Shown: positions 41,245 to 51,147, numbered from the stretch's first letter. The stretch is 64,000 bases of DNA from Chlorobiaceae bacterium (GCA_013335115.1 JAAXWQ010000003.1:62001-126000); one strand, 5' to 3'. Made by a program: numbers and translations. The notes: generated from the sequence alone by a model not told the origin.

Positions 41245-41799
41245 TCAGGCGCGGTAATCCAGACCCTGCCGGATGCGGTAGAAGCGGATGCAGTACTCGA
41301 CGAAGGAGTAGAGCAGCATCGCTGCCGAGAGGTACATGAAGAACTCCTTCACCGGATAGCGCACGAACACGGGATGCGGCCAGATCATGGCGATAAACAT
41401 CATCGAGACGAATCCGACGGCCCATTTCCCCGGCCAGAGTGACGTGGTGAGCACGTTATGCCGGTGGCGGATCCATGCGGCGCCGAGGAAGATGATGAGG
41501 TCGCGCAGCAGGACGAACAGCACGAACCAGAAGGGCAGTTCCCCTTTCCAGAGGAAATAGATGGCCACGCTGGCCAGGCAAAGCTTGTCGGCCAGGGGGT
41601 CGAGGATCTTCCCCATGTCGGAAACCTCATTGGTCCATCGGGCAGCCCGTCCGTCTAACCAGTCCGTCAACAGGGCGACAATCATGACGGCGAACGCCTC
41701 TGTCGACCTCCCCACATGGAGGAAATAGATAAACCAGGGGATCAGGAGGATCCTCAGGAAGCTCAGGAAATTGGGGAGATTGACAATGTGTCCCTGCAC
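41245..41799 (-). CDS. pgsA: CDP-diacylglycerol-glycerol-3-phosphate 3-phosphatidyltransferase
   Basis: PgsA makes phosphatidylglycerol phosphate, precursor of phosphatidylglycerol in the membrane. The 184-residue protein has the CDP-alcohol phosphotransferase motif D-x2-DG-x2-AR-x8-G-x3-D-x3-D, seen as TDWLDGRAAR followed by GKILDPLADK near residues 45-72, and several membrane helices. The start is GTG (41797-41799). It is last in the minus-strand run yebC-ruvC-pgsA, 56 bp after ruvC. A related CDP-alcohol transferase is possible, but the NLPNFLSFLRILLIP N-terminus is PgsA-like. Confidence 0.9.
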   Translation of the reverse strand: MQGHIVNLPNFLSFLRILLIPWFIYFLHVGRSTEAFAVMIVALLTDWLDGRAARWTNEVSDMGKILDPLADKLCLASVAIYFLWKGELPFWFVLFVLLRDLIIFLGAAWIRHRHNVLTTSLWPGKWAVGFVSMMFIAMIWPHPVFVRYPVKEFFMYLSAAMLLYSFVEYCIRFYRIRQGLDYRA

Positions 41800-41855
41800 G
41801 GCTTGTTGCGTTTAGGTCGTTAAGTCTGCGTGTCACCAGCCCCGGGGCGGGCCAT

Positions 41856-42428
41856 TCAGGCAATCAGCTCGGGGTGGCCGTCGACAAAGTCCGACCACCC
41901 CTGTTTTTTCCTCTTCTTGCCCGGCGACGGGAGTGGGACCCTGCCACCGGGGCCTGCCGGCCCGTTCCTCGACAGATCGCAAAGCGCTATGCCGAGGGCA
42001 TCGGTCGCATCGGAAGGCATCGGCTTTCCGCCAAGGGGAAGCAGCTTCGAAAGCATCGACGCGACCTGCTCCTTGCCGGCCGAACCGTATCCCGTAACAG
42101 CCAGCTTGACCTCCCTCGGCGCGTACTCGCGGATCGGAAGGCCGTTGCGCACCGCCAGGGCGATCACCGCTCCACGCACCTGCCCGAGAATCATGGCGCT
42201 CCGGACGTTGCGGCCGACGAACGCGGTTTCGATGGCGATGCAGTCCGGCCTGGTCGCCGCGATGACCTCCTCAAGCCCGGTCCAGATCATGCCGATCCGC
42301 TCGGCAAGGGCGATCGAGCCCTTCATGCGGACCACGCCGCAACCAAGCACCGAATAGCCGGCATCCCCGCCGCTGATGACGCCGTAACCGGTAGTGCGGC
42401 TTCCGGGATCGACACCGAGGACGATCAC
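41856..42428 (-). CDS. ruvC: Crossover junction endodeoxyribonuclease RuvC
   Basis: RuvC cuts Holliday junctions and completes the RuvAB pathway. The 190-residue protein keeps the four acidic active-site residues: D in [14 protein letters not shown] at the N-terminus, E in [10 protein letters not shown] near 67, and the two aspartates in [13 protein letters not shown] near 140-150. The C-terminus is a basic tail ([11 protein letters not shown]) slightly longer than usual. The start is GTG (42426-42428), 3 bp after yebC, so the two are almost certainly co-transcribed, a widespread order. Confidence 0.96.
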   Translation of the reverse strand: MIVLGVDPGSRTTGYGVISGGDAGYSVLGCGVVRMKGSIALAERIGMIWTGLEEVIAATRPDCIAIETAFVGRNVRSAMILGQVRGAVIALAVRNGLPIREYAPREVKLAVTGYGSAGKEQVASMLSKLLPLGGKPMPSDATDALGIALCDLSRNGPAGPGGRVPLPSPGKKRKKQGWSDFVDGHPELIA

Positions 42429-42431
42429 AGC

Positions 42432-43184
42432 TCAGTCATTGAGGCTCTGCATGGCGCTTTCGCTGATCTCCATGTTGCTGTAGACCGCCTGCACGTCGTC
42501 GTTGTTTTCAAGCGCGTCGATCAGTTTGATCGCCTTTGCCGCATCCTCAGCCTCAAGTTCGATATAGTTGTCTGGCAACAGGTCGACCTTGGCGTTCTCG
42601 AACGGGATGCCCGCTTTCTCAAGCGAGTTCTTGGCCAGTTCGAGGTCCTTCACGTCGGTCAGTACCGTAAACAATTGCTCGTCGTCACCCTCAAGCTCCT
42701 CGAGGCCGGCATCAAGCAGCAGTTCCATCAACTGGTCTTCGGATACCGCGGACTTCGGCACCTCGATTGATCCCTTGCGCTGGAACATCCATGCGACGCT
42801 GCCGCTCTCGCCAAGCGAACCGCCGCTTCTGCTCATGAGGTGGCGGATGTCTGCAACCGTACGGTTCCTGTTGTCGGTAGCCGTCTCGATGATCAGGGCG
42901 ATACCTGCAGGGCCATACCCTTCGTAGGTGATCTCCTCATACATGGCGCCATCGAGCTCACCGGTACCCTTCTTGATTGCCCGCTGGATGTTGTCCATCG
43001 GCATCGAGTTGGCCCTGGCCGTGTCGACGGCAAGCCTGAGGCGCGGGTTGCCGGAGGGATCTCCCCCGCCCATCCTGGCCGCTATGGTGATCTCCTTGAC
43101 AAGCTTGGTGAACAGGTTCCCCCTCTTCTGGTCGGTGGCGGCTTTCTTTCGTTTGATCGTCGCCCATTTACTGTGTCCTGACAT
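42432..43184 (-). CDS. yebC: YebC/PmpR family protein
   Basis: The 250-residue protein has the family N-terminus [22 protein letters not shown], the middle motif [23 protein letters not shown] and the C-terminal region [11 protein letters not shown]. YebC proteins are described both as DNA-binding regulators and, more recently, as translation factors relieving ribosome stalling; the sequence does not choose between them. Heads the yebC-ruvC-pgsA unit and is divergent from pheA across a 127-bp AT-rich gap. Confidence 0.96.
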   Translation of the reverse strand: MSGHSKWATIKRKKAATDQKRGNLFTKLVKEITIAARMGGGDPSGNPRLRLAVDTARANSMPMDNIQRAIKKGTGELDGAMYEEITYEGYGPAGIALIIETATDNRNRTVADIRHLMSRSGGSLGESGSVAWMFQRKGSIEVPKSAVSEDQLMELLLDAGLEELEGDDEQLFTVLTDVKDLELAKNSLEKAGIPFENAKVDLLPDNYIELEAEDAAKAIKLIDALENNDDVQAVYSNMEISESAMQSLND

Positions 43185-43311
43185 AGGTCTGCAAACCGAT
43201 AGTTGATATGTTCCGGAATTGTCGCGTTTATGATAAAAGATTTTATTTTCAATGAAAGCAAAAATAGATATCCGGCGACGTGTGAGAACAAATTAAGCAC
43301 AACGACAAAGA

Positions 43312-44154
43312 ATGACAAACTGGTTGATCGCTTATCAGGGAGAACCCGGGGCATATAGCGAAATCGCAGCCCTGAGGTTCGGCACTCCCCGGCCGTTCGA
43401 AAGCTTCGACGAGGTGTTCGCAGCGGTTGCCTCGAAGAGGACCGACTACGCCGTGGTCCCGATCGAAAACTCGCTCGGCGGCAGCATCCACCAGAACTAC
43501 GACCTCCTGCAGGACCAGCCGGTAGTCATCCTTGCCGAAACCTTCGTCAAGGTCGAGCACTGCCTCCAGGGGCTCCACGGCTCGAGCATCGAAGAAGCGC
43601 GGAAGGTGCTCTCGCACCCACAGGCCCTGGCGCAGTGCAGGAACTTCATTGCCGAGCACCCCCATATCAAGGCCGAGGCCGCCTACGACACCGCCGGCAG
43701 CGCAAAGATCGTCGCGGCCGGTGGGGACCCATCCGTACTGGCCATCGCCTCCCGGCGTGCAGCGGAGCTCTACGGACTCGACATACTGCGTGAAAACCTT
43801 GCCGACGAGGAGTGGAACATTACCCGCTTCTTCTGTATCGCCCACCAGGACAATCCGGACATCTCGCACCTTCGGGTAACCCCCGACACGACGCGGCAGA
43901 AAACCTCGATCGTCTTCTCCCTGCCCAATGAACCGGGATCGCTGTTCAAGGCGATGGCAACGCTCGCCCTGCGCGACATCGACCTGACCAAGATCGAATC
44001 ACGCCCATCCAGGAAAAAGGCGTTCGAATACCTTTTCTACGCCGACTTCATCGGGCAACGCGACGACCCGAACATCCACAACGCCCTTGAGCACCTCGGC
44101 GAATTCGCCCCGATGCTCAAGGTACTGGGAAGCTACGGCGTCGTGAACCCATGA
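43312..44154 (+). CDS. pheA: Prephenate dehydratase
   Basis: PheA converts prephenate to phenylpyruvate in phenylalanine synthesis. This is the monofunctional form (280 residues) without chorismate mutase. The catalytic part starts IAYQGEPGAYSEIAALR and contains VPIENSLGGSIHQNYDLL near 47 and the EEWNITRFF stretch near 168, where the catalytic threonine lies. The C-terminal ACT domain (KTSIVFSLPNEPGSLFKAMATLALRDIDLTKIESRP) gives phenylalanine feedback control. The stop overlaps the polA start (ATGA, 4 bp). Confidence 0.96.
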   Translation: MTNWLIAYQGEPGAYSEIAALRFGTPRPFESFDEVFAAVASKRTDYAVVPIENSLGGSIHQNYDLLQDQPVVILAETFVKVEHCLQGLHGSSIEEARKVLSHPQALAQCRNFIAEHPHIKAEAAYDTAGSAKIVAAGGDPSVLAIASRRAAELYGLDILRENLADEEWNITRFFCIAHQDNPDISHLRVTPDTTRQKTSIVFSLPNEPGSLFKAMATLALRDIDLTKIESRPSRKKAFEYLFYADFIGQRDDPNIHNALEHLGEFAPMLKVLGSYGVVNP

Positions 44155-46997
44155 TGAACGAAGGCCAGTTCGACCTCTTTGCGGCACCCGCGCCGAATGT
44201 GGCAGCAGCCGCGCCCATTTCGCCACCAACGCCCGCCCCGAAGGAAAAACCGGGACTCTACCTGCTCGACGGCATGGCGATGGTCTACCGTTCGTTCTTC
44301 GCCCTCCAGCAGGCCAGGATGACCACTCGCGACGGCCGGCCGACCGGAGCCGTCTTCGGCTTCGCTTCGAGCCTGCTCAGGATTATCGAGGCTTACGGGC
44401 CCGACTACCTGGCCGTGGCTTTCGACAGCCGGGAGAAGACCTTCAGGCACGACCGCTACGAGCCCTACAAGGCAAACCGGCCGGCACCTCCGGAGGACCT
44501 CATCAGCCAGATCGAGGAGATCCACGAACTGATCAGGGCCTTCGGCATTCCGATCGTCATCATGCCGGGTTTCGAGGCCGACGACCTGATCGGTTCGGCC
44601 GCCCGCAAGTTCGAGGAGGCCTGCCGGGTCTTCATCGTCACTCCCGACAAGGACATGTCGCAACTGGTCCACGACGGGGTGCGGATCCTGAAACCAGGCA
44701 AGAGGCAGAACGACTTCGAGCTCATGGGCCCCGATGAGGTCGCCGGACACTTCGGCGTACCCCCGGAACAGTTCATCGACTTCCTGACCCTGACCGGGGA
44801 TACTTCGGACAATATCCCGGGGGCGAAAGGCATCGGCCCGAAAACAGCGTCGGCCCTGCTCGGGAAGTACGGATCGCTCGACGCCATTTACCGCCATCTT
44901 GAGGAGGTATCGCCGAAGTCCAGGCAGAGCCTCGAAGAGTTCCGCGGCATGATGCCCATGGTCAGGGAACTGGTCACGATCCGCACCGACCTTGAGTTGA
45001 CCGTCTCGCTGGACGAACTGCGCTGCGGCACACCGGACCGAGCCATGCTCTTCGAACTCCTGGACCGGCTTGAGCTCAGGGCCATAGCCGCAAGGGTGCC
45101 CGCCCTTTTCCACATCGAGCCGCCTTCGGCCACGGGCGCAGGCTCCGGGGATGCCACAGGCGAAGGAGGATCCGGGATAGAGGAGCTCGTCCCTGCGGGC
45201 CATGGCGCCACATACACCCTCGTCGACACCGATGAGGCGCTTGACAGCCTGGTCCGGAGGCTTGAAGCATCGGAGGGGTTCGCCGTGGATACCGAGACGA
45301 CGAGCCTCGACACCTTCAAGGCTGATTTGGCCGGCATCTCGTTCGCCGTCGCTCCGATGGAGGCATTCTTCGTCTACTTCGGCGACGGGGGGCTGGACGC
45401 GGCCAGGACCACGCAACGCCTGAAGCCGTTGCTCGAGAGTGCTGCCCACCCCAAGACCGGCCAGAACCTCAAATACGACATCCTCGTCCTGAAGCGCTAC
45501 GGGATCGACCTCTCCCCCGTGTCGTTCGACACCATGCTGGCCAGCTACGTGCTCGATCCCGAACAGAAGCACAACCTCGACGACCTCGCCGCAACGCACC
45601 TGAAGTGCCGCACGACGAAGTTCACGGAGCTGGTGGGCGAAGGCAAGTCGGCCATCGGCATTTTCGACGTCGAACGGCATAAGCTCTCCGACTACGGCTG
45701 CCAGGACTCGGACATCGCCCTGAGGCTGAAGGTTGCACTCGCGGAACTGCTCGACGCCAACCCTGAACTGCGCCGGGTATGTGAACTGCTCGAGTTCCCG
45801 CTGGTCGGAGTGCTCGCATCGATGGAGTACCAGGGAGTCTCGATCGATACGACCCACCTTGAGCGAACCGCAGGGATCGTCGTACGCCAGCTCGCCCTGC
45901 TCACCGACAAGATCCATGCGGCCGCAGGGGAACCATTCAACATCGACTCCCCGAAGCAGCTTGCCCACATCCTCTTCGAAGTACTGCAGCTTCCGGCCAA
46001 AAAGGCTACCAAGACCGGCTGGTCGACCAACGTCCAGATCCTCGAAGACCTGGCCGGCATCCACCCGATCGCCTCGGACCTCCTGGAGTACCGCAGCCTG
46101 CAGAAGCTCAGGACGACCTACATCGAGGCACTCCCGAAGATGGTCAACCCCGTGACGGGACGGGTGCACACCTCGTTCAACCAGTTTGTCACGGCTACCG
46201 GGCGCCTCTCATCCTCGAACCCGAACCTGCAGAACATCCCCATCCGCACGGAACTCGGAAAGGAGATCCGGAGGGCATTCATTCCCTCCTGCGCAGGCAA
46301 CCTCCTGCTCTCGGCGGACTATTCGCAGATCGAGCTCAGGATCGCCGCGGAGCTCTCGGGCGACCCGAAGCTCATCGAAGCCTTCAGGAACCGCGAGGAT
46401 ATCCATGCCGCCACGGCCAGGGTCATCTTCGACACCGGAGAGGTCACGCCCGACATGCGCCGAAAGGCCAAGGAGGTCAACTTCGGCGTCCTCTACGGAA
46501 TCCAGCCATTCGGCCTCTCGCAGCGGCTTGGCATTCCCCAGAAAGAGGCCAGGGAGATCATCGACACCTACATGGCCAAATACCCCGGAATGTTCGGTTC
46601 GCTTGACGCGACCATCGCCGAGGCCCGGGAAAAAGGGTATGTCTCGACGCTCATGGGCAGGAGACGCTACATCCCCGACCTCACCAGTACGAACGTGAAC
46701 CTCCGCAAGGCAGCCGAACGCGTTGCCATGAACACACCCATCCAGGGCACCGCAGCCGACATCATCAAGTATGCCATGTGCTCCATCAGCCGCCGCCTGG
46801 AAAAAGGAGACTTCCGGTCGGTCATGCTCCTGCAGGTACATGACGAGCTGCTCTTCGAAACCTCCATGGACGAAAAGGATGCGCTGCAGGAACTGGTCGA
46901 GCGCTGCATGGTCGAAGCCGCCGTCGAATGCGGGATCCGGAACGTGCCCGTCGAGGTTGAGACCGGCACAGGGAAAAACTGGCTGGAGGCCCACTAG
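44151..46997 (+). CDS. polA: DNA polymerase I
   Basis: PolA fills gaps and removes RNA primers in replication and repair. The 948-residue protein has all three domains. The 5'-3' nuclease has LYLLDGMAMVYRSFFALQ and a helix-hairpin-helix TGDTSDNIPGAKGIGPKTA near 225. The 3'-5' exonuclease keeps its acidic residues (VDTETTSLD, GQNLKYD, and Y-x3-D in YGCQDSD), so proofreading is predicted active. The polymerase has motif A DYSQIELRIAAELSGD, motif B RRKAKEVNFGVLYGI and motif C QVHDELLFE. It starts in a 4-bp overlap with pheA. Confidence 0.97.
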   Translation: MMNEGQFDLFAAPAPNVAAAAPISPPTPAPKEKPGLYLLDGMAMVYRSFFALQQARMTTRDGRPTGAVFGFASSLLRIIEAYGPDYLAVAFDSREKTFRHDRYEPYKANRPAPPEDLISQIEEIHELIRAFGIPIVIMPGFEADDLIGSAARKFEEACRVFIVTPDKDMSQLVHDGVRILKPGKRQNDFELMGPDEVAGHFGVPPEQFIDFLTLTGDTSDNIPGAKGIGPKTASALLGKYGSLDAIYRHLEEVSPKSRQSLEEFRGMMPMVRELVTIRTDLELTVSLDELRCGTPDRAMLFELLDRLELRAIAARVPALFHIEPPSATGAGSGDATGEGGSGIEELVPAGHGATYTLVDTDEALDSLVRRLEASEGFAVDTETTSLDTFKADLAGISFAVAPMEAFFVYFGDGGLDAARTTQRLKPLLESAAHPKTGQNLKYDILVLKRYGIDLSPVSFDTMLASYVLDPEQKHNLDDLAATHLKCRTTKFTELVGEGKSAIGIFDVERHKLSDYGCQDSDIALRLKVALAELLDANPELRRVCELLEFPLVGVLASMEYQGVSIDTTHLERTAGIVVRQLALLTDKIHAAAGEPFNIDSPKQLAHILFEVLQLPAKKATKTGWSTNVQILEDLAGIHPIASDLLEYRSLQKLRTTYIEALPKMVNPVTGRVHTSFNQFVTATGRLSSSNPNLQNIPIRTELGKEIRRAFIPSCAGNLLLSADYSQIELRIAAELSGDPKLIEAFRNREDIHAATARVIFDTGEVTPDMRRKAKEVNFGVLYGIQPFGLSQRLGIPQKEAREIIDTYMAKYPGMFGSLDATIAEAREKGYVSTLMGRRRYIPDLTSTNVNLRKAAERVAMNTPIQGTAADIIKYAMCSISRRLEKGDFRSVMLLQVHDELLFETSMDEKDALQELVERCMVEAAVECGIRNVPVEVETGTGKNWLEAH

Positions 46998-47000
46998 GCT

Positions 47001-47030
47001 TTGATTGTTACCGGAAAGTTTTTTTATATT
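47001..47030 (+). promoter_or_regulatory. Predicted promoter before the M23 peptidase gene
   Basis: TTGATT, an 18-bp spacer including a T7 run, and TATATT. It starts 4 bp after the polA stop, giving a leader of about 45 nt to the ATG at 47083. Confidence 0.55.
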
Positions 47031-47082
47031 GCACGGAATTTCAACCAGATCATCCAGTCTCCCAAAATCAATCGCACGCTGA

Positions 47083-47904
47083 ATGCCTCTCCTTAACAGG
47101 CTTGCATACCTTGCAACCATCGACATGGTCGCGCAGGCCCGGAAGGTCCGTTCAGCCCTCCTGCCCGCCGTCCTGGCGGCCGCCCTCTTGGTATTCGTCA
47201 ATCCCGCCGTCCAGTCCCTTTCAGGACAGGAGGGGCTCCACGCCGCCGTAAGGCAGGCCGGGAAAGGGGCTATCGAGAAGCAGCAATCCAAAGCTGCTGC
47301 CGTCAAGGAGGCCTCAGCCTCCGACTCCAATGAAGAGGTGGTTTCGACGACCGAACAGATGATCGAGAAGCTCGTCATGCAGATCGACCGGGAAAACAAA
47401 CAGCAAATCCGGACCAAGTCCCCGGCCGGCAGGGAGAAATCGATCGTCGGCACACGCCCCTCGATCAAACCGATAGAAGGCCTCGTCAGCAGCGGGTTCG
47501 GCTTGAGGATGCACCCGATCCACAAACGCATGATCTTCCACGCAGGCACCGATTTCTCTGCACCAGTCGGCACAAAGGTGATGGCGACGGCGGATGGCAC
47601 CGTGATGTTCTCCGGCTTCGACACCGGATACGGAAAGAAGGTGATCCTCGATCACGGCAACGGCTACCAGACCATCTACGCCCATCTTTCCAAGGCAGTC
47701 ATCCGCCAGGGACAGCATGTCAGGTGCGGCGACATCATAGCATTCTCCGGAAACACCGGACTCTCGACCGGCCCCCACCTCCACTACGAGGTCCGCAAGA
47801 ACAATACGGTCGTCAATCCGACCGCATTCTTCCAGGACGACATGGACCCGGACAAATTCATGTCCCTGCACGACACCGTTCCGGATGAGGACAGCAACTC
47901 TTAA
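47083..47904 (+). CDS. M23-family metallopeptidase, membrane-anchored
   Basis: M23 peptidases cut peptidoglycan cross-bridges or, without activity, regulate amidases. The 273-residue protein has a hydrophobic N-terminal segment (VRSALLPAVLAAALLVFVNPAV), a charged linker and a C-terminal LytM domain. The zinc ligands look intact: H and D in FHAGTDFSAP near 160, and HLHYEV near 248, with the upstream active-site H in YAHLSKAV. It is therefore probably active. It is followed by the DUF2795 gene (27 bp) and the BamA-like gene, suggesting an envelope unit. Confidence 0.92.
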   Translation: MPLLNRLAYLATIDMVAQARKVRSALLPAVLAAALLVFVNPAVQSLSGQEGLHAAVRQAGKGAIEKQQSKAAAVKEASASDSNEEVVSTTEQMIEKLVMQIDRENKQQIRTKSPAGREKSIVGTRPSIKPIEGLVSSGFGLRMHPIHKRMIFHAGTDFSAPVGTKVMATADGTVMFSGFDTGYGKKVILDHGNGYQTIYAHLSKAVIRQGQHVRCGDIIAFSGNTGLSTGPHLHYEVRKNNTVVNPTAFFQDDMDPDKFMSLHDTVPDEDSNS

Positions 47905-47931
47905 CCTGAATCAATCATTTCATCGACCCGT

Positions 47932-48159
47932 ATGTACTGGAATCTCGACCTTGCCCGATATATCGCAGACGCACCATGGCCTGTGACCAGGGAAGAACTG
48001 ATCGACTATGCAAACAGGACCGGCGCTCCCCAGCAGGTTGTCGACAACCTGATCGACCTGCCCGAGAGCGACGAGCTCTATGAAAGCCTCGAAGAGATCT
48101 GGCCGGATTATCCTACCGATGAAGATTTCGGATACGGCGATGAAGAACCGTTAACGTAA
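47932..48159 (+). CDS. Small acidic DUF2795 protein
   Basis: A 75-residue soluble protein with the DUF2795 pattern: WPVTREELIDYANRTGAPQQVVDNLIDLPESDELYESLEEIWPDYPTDEDF. It is predicted helical and strongly acidic at the C-terminus. The family is found in many bacteria without known function. It lies between an M23 peptidase and an outer-membrane assembly-type protein on the same strand. Confidence 0.85.
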   Translation: MYWNLDLARYIADAPWPVTREELIDYANRTGAPQQVVDNLIDLPESDELYESLEEIWPDYPTDEDFGYGDEEPLT

Positions 48160-48171
48160 GCCACGGGCATC

Positions 48172-50383
48172 ATGTTTTTTTTTTAGGCTGACCGACCTTT
48201 CCAGGGCGGCATGCATACTCCTCCTTGCCTGCATCGCCATGCTGCCCGATGCGATCGAGGCAAAGACATCCGTCCCCACCGCGGTCGGCAGCATCAGCAT
48301 CAAAGGCAACAAGGCCATCACCACCGATGAGATAAGGAGCATCATGCTCACCTCCACGAGCAGTTCGTTCCTCGGGACGGGCCTGTTCGGCGGTGCGACG
48401 CGCCCGTTCAGCCAGGAGGACTTCGAAAAGGATGTCAGCCTGATCAGGAAACTCTACGCATTCAAGGGCTACTTCTCGGCCGCAATCGACACGACCGTCG
48501 TGCGCAGGGTTGACCGACAGAAGGTCGAACTCCTCATCCGCATCCGAGAAAACCGGCCGTCACGCATCGATACGGTGACATTCGCAGGGCTCGACAGCAT
48601 CCCCGCAGAACTCCGAACCCGCTATGTCACACGAAGCCGGATCAAGGTGAAGGATGTATTCACCGTCGAGAACCTCATCCTGGAGCGCGACCGGTCGCTG
48701 GAGTTCTTCAGGGAGCACGGCTATGCGCTGTTCCATCCCGACAGCGTCCGGATCAAGGTCGACACGGTCGGCCTGAACGCAGGCATCCACTACCGCATCA
48801 GCCTCCCGGGCAAAGTTGCCTATGGGCCGGTCAACGTCGTCGTCCACGACCCTGTCAGGAAAGACGACGCGGCAACGGCAAGGAAGGTCGTCAAGGATGG
48901 CATGTCGGTCACAATCTACGGCCGCCAGAAGCTCAACGACGGCATCTTCATCCATTCCCTGGCGTACCACCCGGGCGTGTCGACGAAGTATTCGCTCGAA
49001 CAGAGGACGTTGCAGAACTTCGGGGCGACGAACCTCTTCTCATCCATATCCATCGAGAACGACTCGCTGAAGGCGGGGAAACTCTACACCACCGTCCACC
49101 TCCTTCCGGGCCCGAAGCACCTGATCGAACCAAAGCTCCTGGTGGATAACCGGTACGGACCCCTGTTCGTCGGCAGCTCGCTCGCCTACGAGAACAGGAA
49201 CCTTTTCGGCGGCGCCGAACAGTTGCGAATTTCAGCAGATTACGGTACCCAGACCACCACGAAGAACAACCTGGTGGGCAACATGACGGACGACCAGTAC
49301 GACCATGCACGACTGTACAACATGAGCCTCAAGGCCAACCTGTCGATGCCGGTCCTGAAAAGGCAGGGCGCCATGACGAGCACGACGGCCGAATACTCGC
49401 AATCGACGCTCCCCGTGCTGCTCCAAAGCAGGAAAGAGCTCTTCAGGGCGAGTTACAGCACCCCGCTCAGCCGGTACTCGAGGCTCAATTTCGACTTCTT
49501 CGAGATCGAGATCGCCCAAAAGGACTCGCTCAGGGGATTCAGGCAACTGTTCAAATCCCAGCTCGCCAAAAATATCGGAATCGACCCCACCAAAGACGAT
49601 GCTGTCAACAGGGGCATCGACAGCCTCCTGCAACGGAGGATCAGCCAGATATTCCGGCTGCGCTACGACTATTCGAACCGCAACGCCCCTGCCTGGCAGA
49701 GGAAGACGGTCTGGAACATCGGCGCCACTGCAGAAGAGTCCGGCAGCCTCTTCTGGCTGGTCGACAAGTACATCGACAAATCGAGCCATCCCGGCTTCAT
49801 CGACGACGATCCGCAGATCTTCGGAACGGCATACTCCCAGTACCTCAAACTCGATACCCAGGTGGCCTTCTCGAGCCAGGTCGCCCAGGACCGCCAGGTC
49901 GCCGGGAGGATCAACCTTGGCTGGATGAGCCCCTACGGCAAATCGAACACCACCCCGGAAGAGCACCGCTTCTACGCCGGCGGCTCGAACAGCATGAGGG
50001 GGTGGCTCTTCAACACCCTCGGGCCCGGCAGCAGCGCGAGCAAGGCCGCCTCGAACTTTGGCGCCGATATCAAGCTCGAGCTCGGCATGGAGTATCGCAT
50101 GACGCTCTTCAAATTCCTCGGCCAGCCGTCAGGAGTCACCCTGTTCTCCGACATCGGCAACATCTGGGACCGCAAGGGCACCTATGCCTTTTCGCTCGCT
50201 TCGCTCCAGCGCGACTTCGCCTGGGACGCCGGCGCAGGGTTGCGCGTCGGCTCCCCGATCGGGCCGTTCAGGTTCGACTTCGCCTGGAAGCTGCACGACC
50301 CGGCAGCTCCAGAGCCCTGGCAGATTTCAAACTGGAACCTGAAGGATGTGACCTTCAACTTCGGCATCGGCGAGGCTTTTTGA
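48172..50383 (+). CDS. BamA/TamA-like outer-membrane protein; start out of frame by a T10 tract
   Basis: An Omp85-superfamily protein with N-terminal POTRA-like domains (SISIKGNKAITTDEIRSIM; SRIDTVTFAGLDSI) and a C-terminal beta barrel with the lid-lock-like GGSNSMRGW near the end, finishing in a C-terminal Phe (GIGEAF) as outer-membrane proteins do. It would insert or translocate other envelope proteins. An in-frame ATG exists at 48239 (714 residues) but falls inside the signal peptide. The upstream frame encodes RLTDLSRAACILLLACIAMLP, a signal sequence with a possible lipobox LLAC. The only ATG before it (48172) is followed by ten T and is one base out of frame; nine T would give MFFFRLTDLS. 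The 5' end is therefore uncertain. Confidence 0.8.
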
Positions 50384-50425
50384 TCATCGAGTCCATTTTC
50401 ATCCATCACTAGCGCTGTCACCATT

Positions 50426-51088
50426 ATGCCAGGCAAACCAACACTCATCGCCCCGTCGATCCTGTCGGCGGATTTCGCAGACCTGAAAAGTGCACTCAAC
50501 CTCGCCGAAACAGCCGGCGCTGACTGGATCCACTGCGACGTCATGGATGGCGCATTCGTCCCGAACATCACCTTCGGCCCCTTCATCGTCCAGGCCATCG
50601 CCAGGTGCACCAACCTGGTCATCGACACCCACCTGATGATCCGGGACCCCGACCGTTACATCGAGGATTTCGTCAAGGCGGGTTCACACCAGGTCACGGT
50701 ACACCAGGAGGCCTGCCCGCACCTGCACCGCACCATCCAGTTCATCAAGGGCCTCGGAGCGAAGGCGGGCGTGTCGATCAACCCCGCGACCCCGGTTTCG
50801 GTGCTTGAATCGATCCTTCCGGACCTCGACCTCGTGCTGCTGATGTCGGTCAACCCGGGATTCGGCGGCCAGAAATTCATCCCTTCATCGATCGGCAAGA
50901 TCGCAAAGCTTGACCGGATGCGCCGGGAGATGAACCCGGGGATGCTCATCGCCGTGGACGGGGGCGTGACCGAAGAGAACGCCGCCGGGCTTGCCGCGGC
51001 AGGCGCCGACTCGCTCGTCGCCGGGACGGCATTCTTCAAGGCTTCTGACCCGGCCGCAGCAGCAAGGAAGATCAAGGGTCTGGAATAA
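50426..51088 (+). CDS. rpe: Ribulose-phosphate 3-epimerase
   Basis: Rpe interconverts ribulose 5-phosphate and xylulose 5-phosphate. The 220-residue TIM barrel has APSILSADFADLKSAL at the N-terminus, WIHCDVMDGAFVPNITFGP near 34-52, DTHLMIRDPDRYI near 67, LLMSVNPGFGGQKFI near 138, and the phosphate-binding AVDGGVTEENA and GADSLVAGTAFF loops. In a reductive-TCA autotroph it serves pentose supply, not the Calvin cycle. It starts 42 bp after the BamA-like gene. Confidence 0.96.
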   Translation: MPGKPTLIAPSILSADFADLKSALNLAETAGADWIHCDVMDGAFVPNITFGPFIVQAIARCTNLVIDTHLMIRDPDRYIEDFVKAGSHQVTVHQEACPHLHRTIQFIKGLGAKAGVSINPATPVSVLESILPDLDLVLLMSVNPGFGGQKFIPSSIGKIAKLDRMRREMNPGMLIAVDGGVTEENAAGLAAAGADSLVAGTAFFKASDPAAAARKIKGLE

Positions 51089-51093
51089 GGGAA

Positions 51094-51138
51094 AAGGACT
51101 TAAAGGACATCAGGGACTGCAAGGACGTCAGGGCAGAA
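51094..51138 (+). repeat. 9-bp-period element directly after rpe
   Basis: Begins 6 bp after the rpe stop: AAGGACTTA, AAGGACATC, AGGGACTGC, AAGGACGTC, AGGGCAGAA, in gene sense. It is the same family as 4089-4216 and 30194-30235 and lies directly before the rpe/trpC terminator. Confidence 0.85.
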
Positions 51139-51147
51139 TAAAAACAG

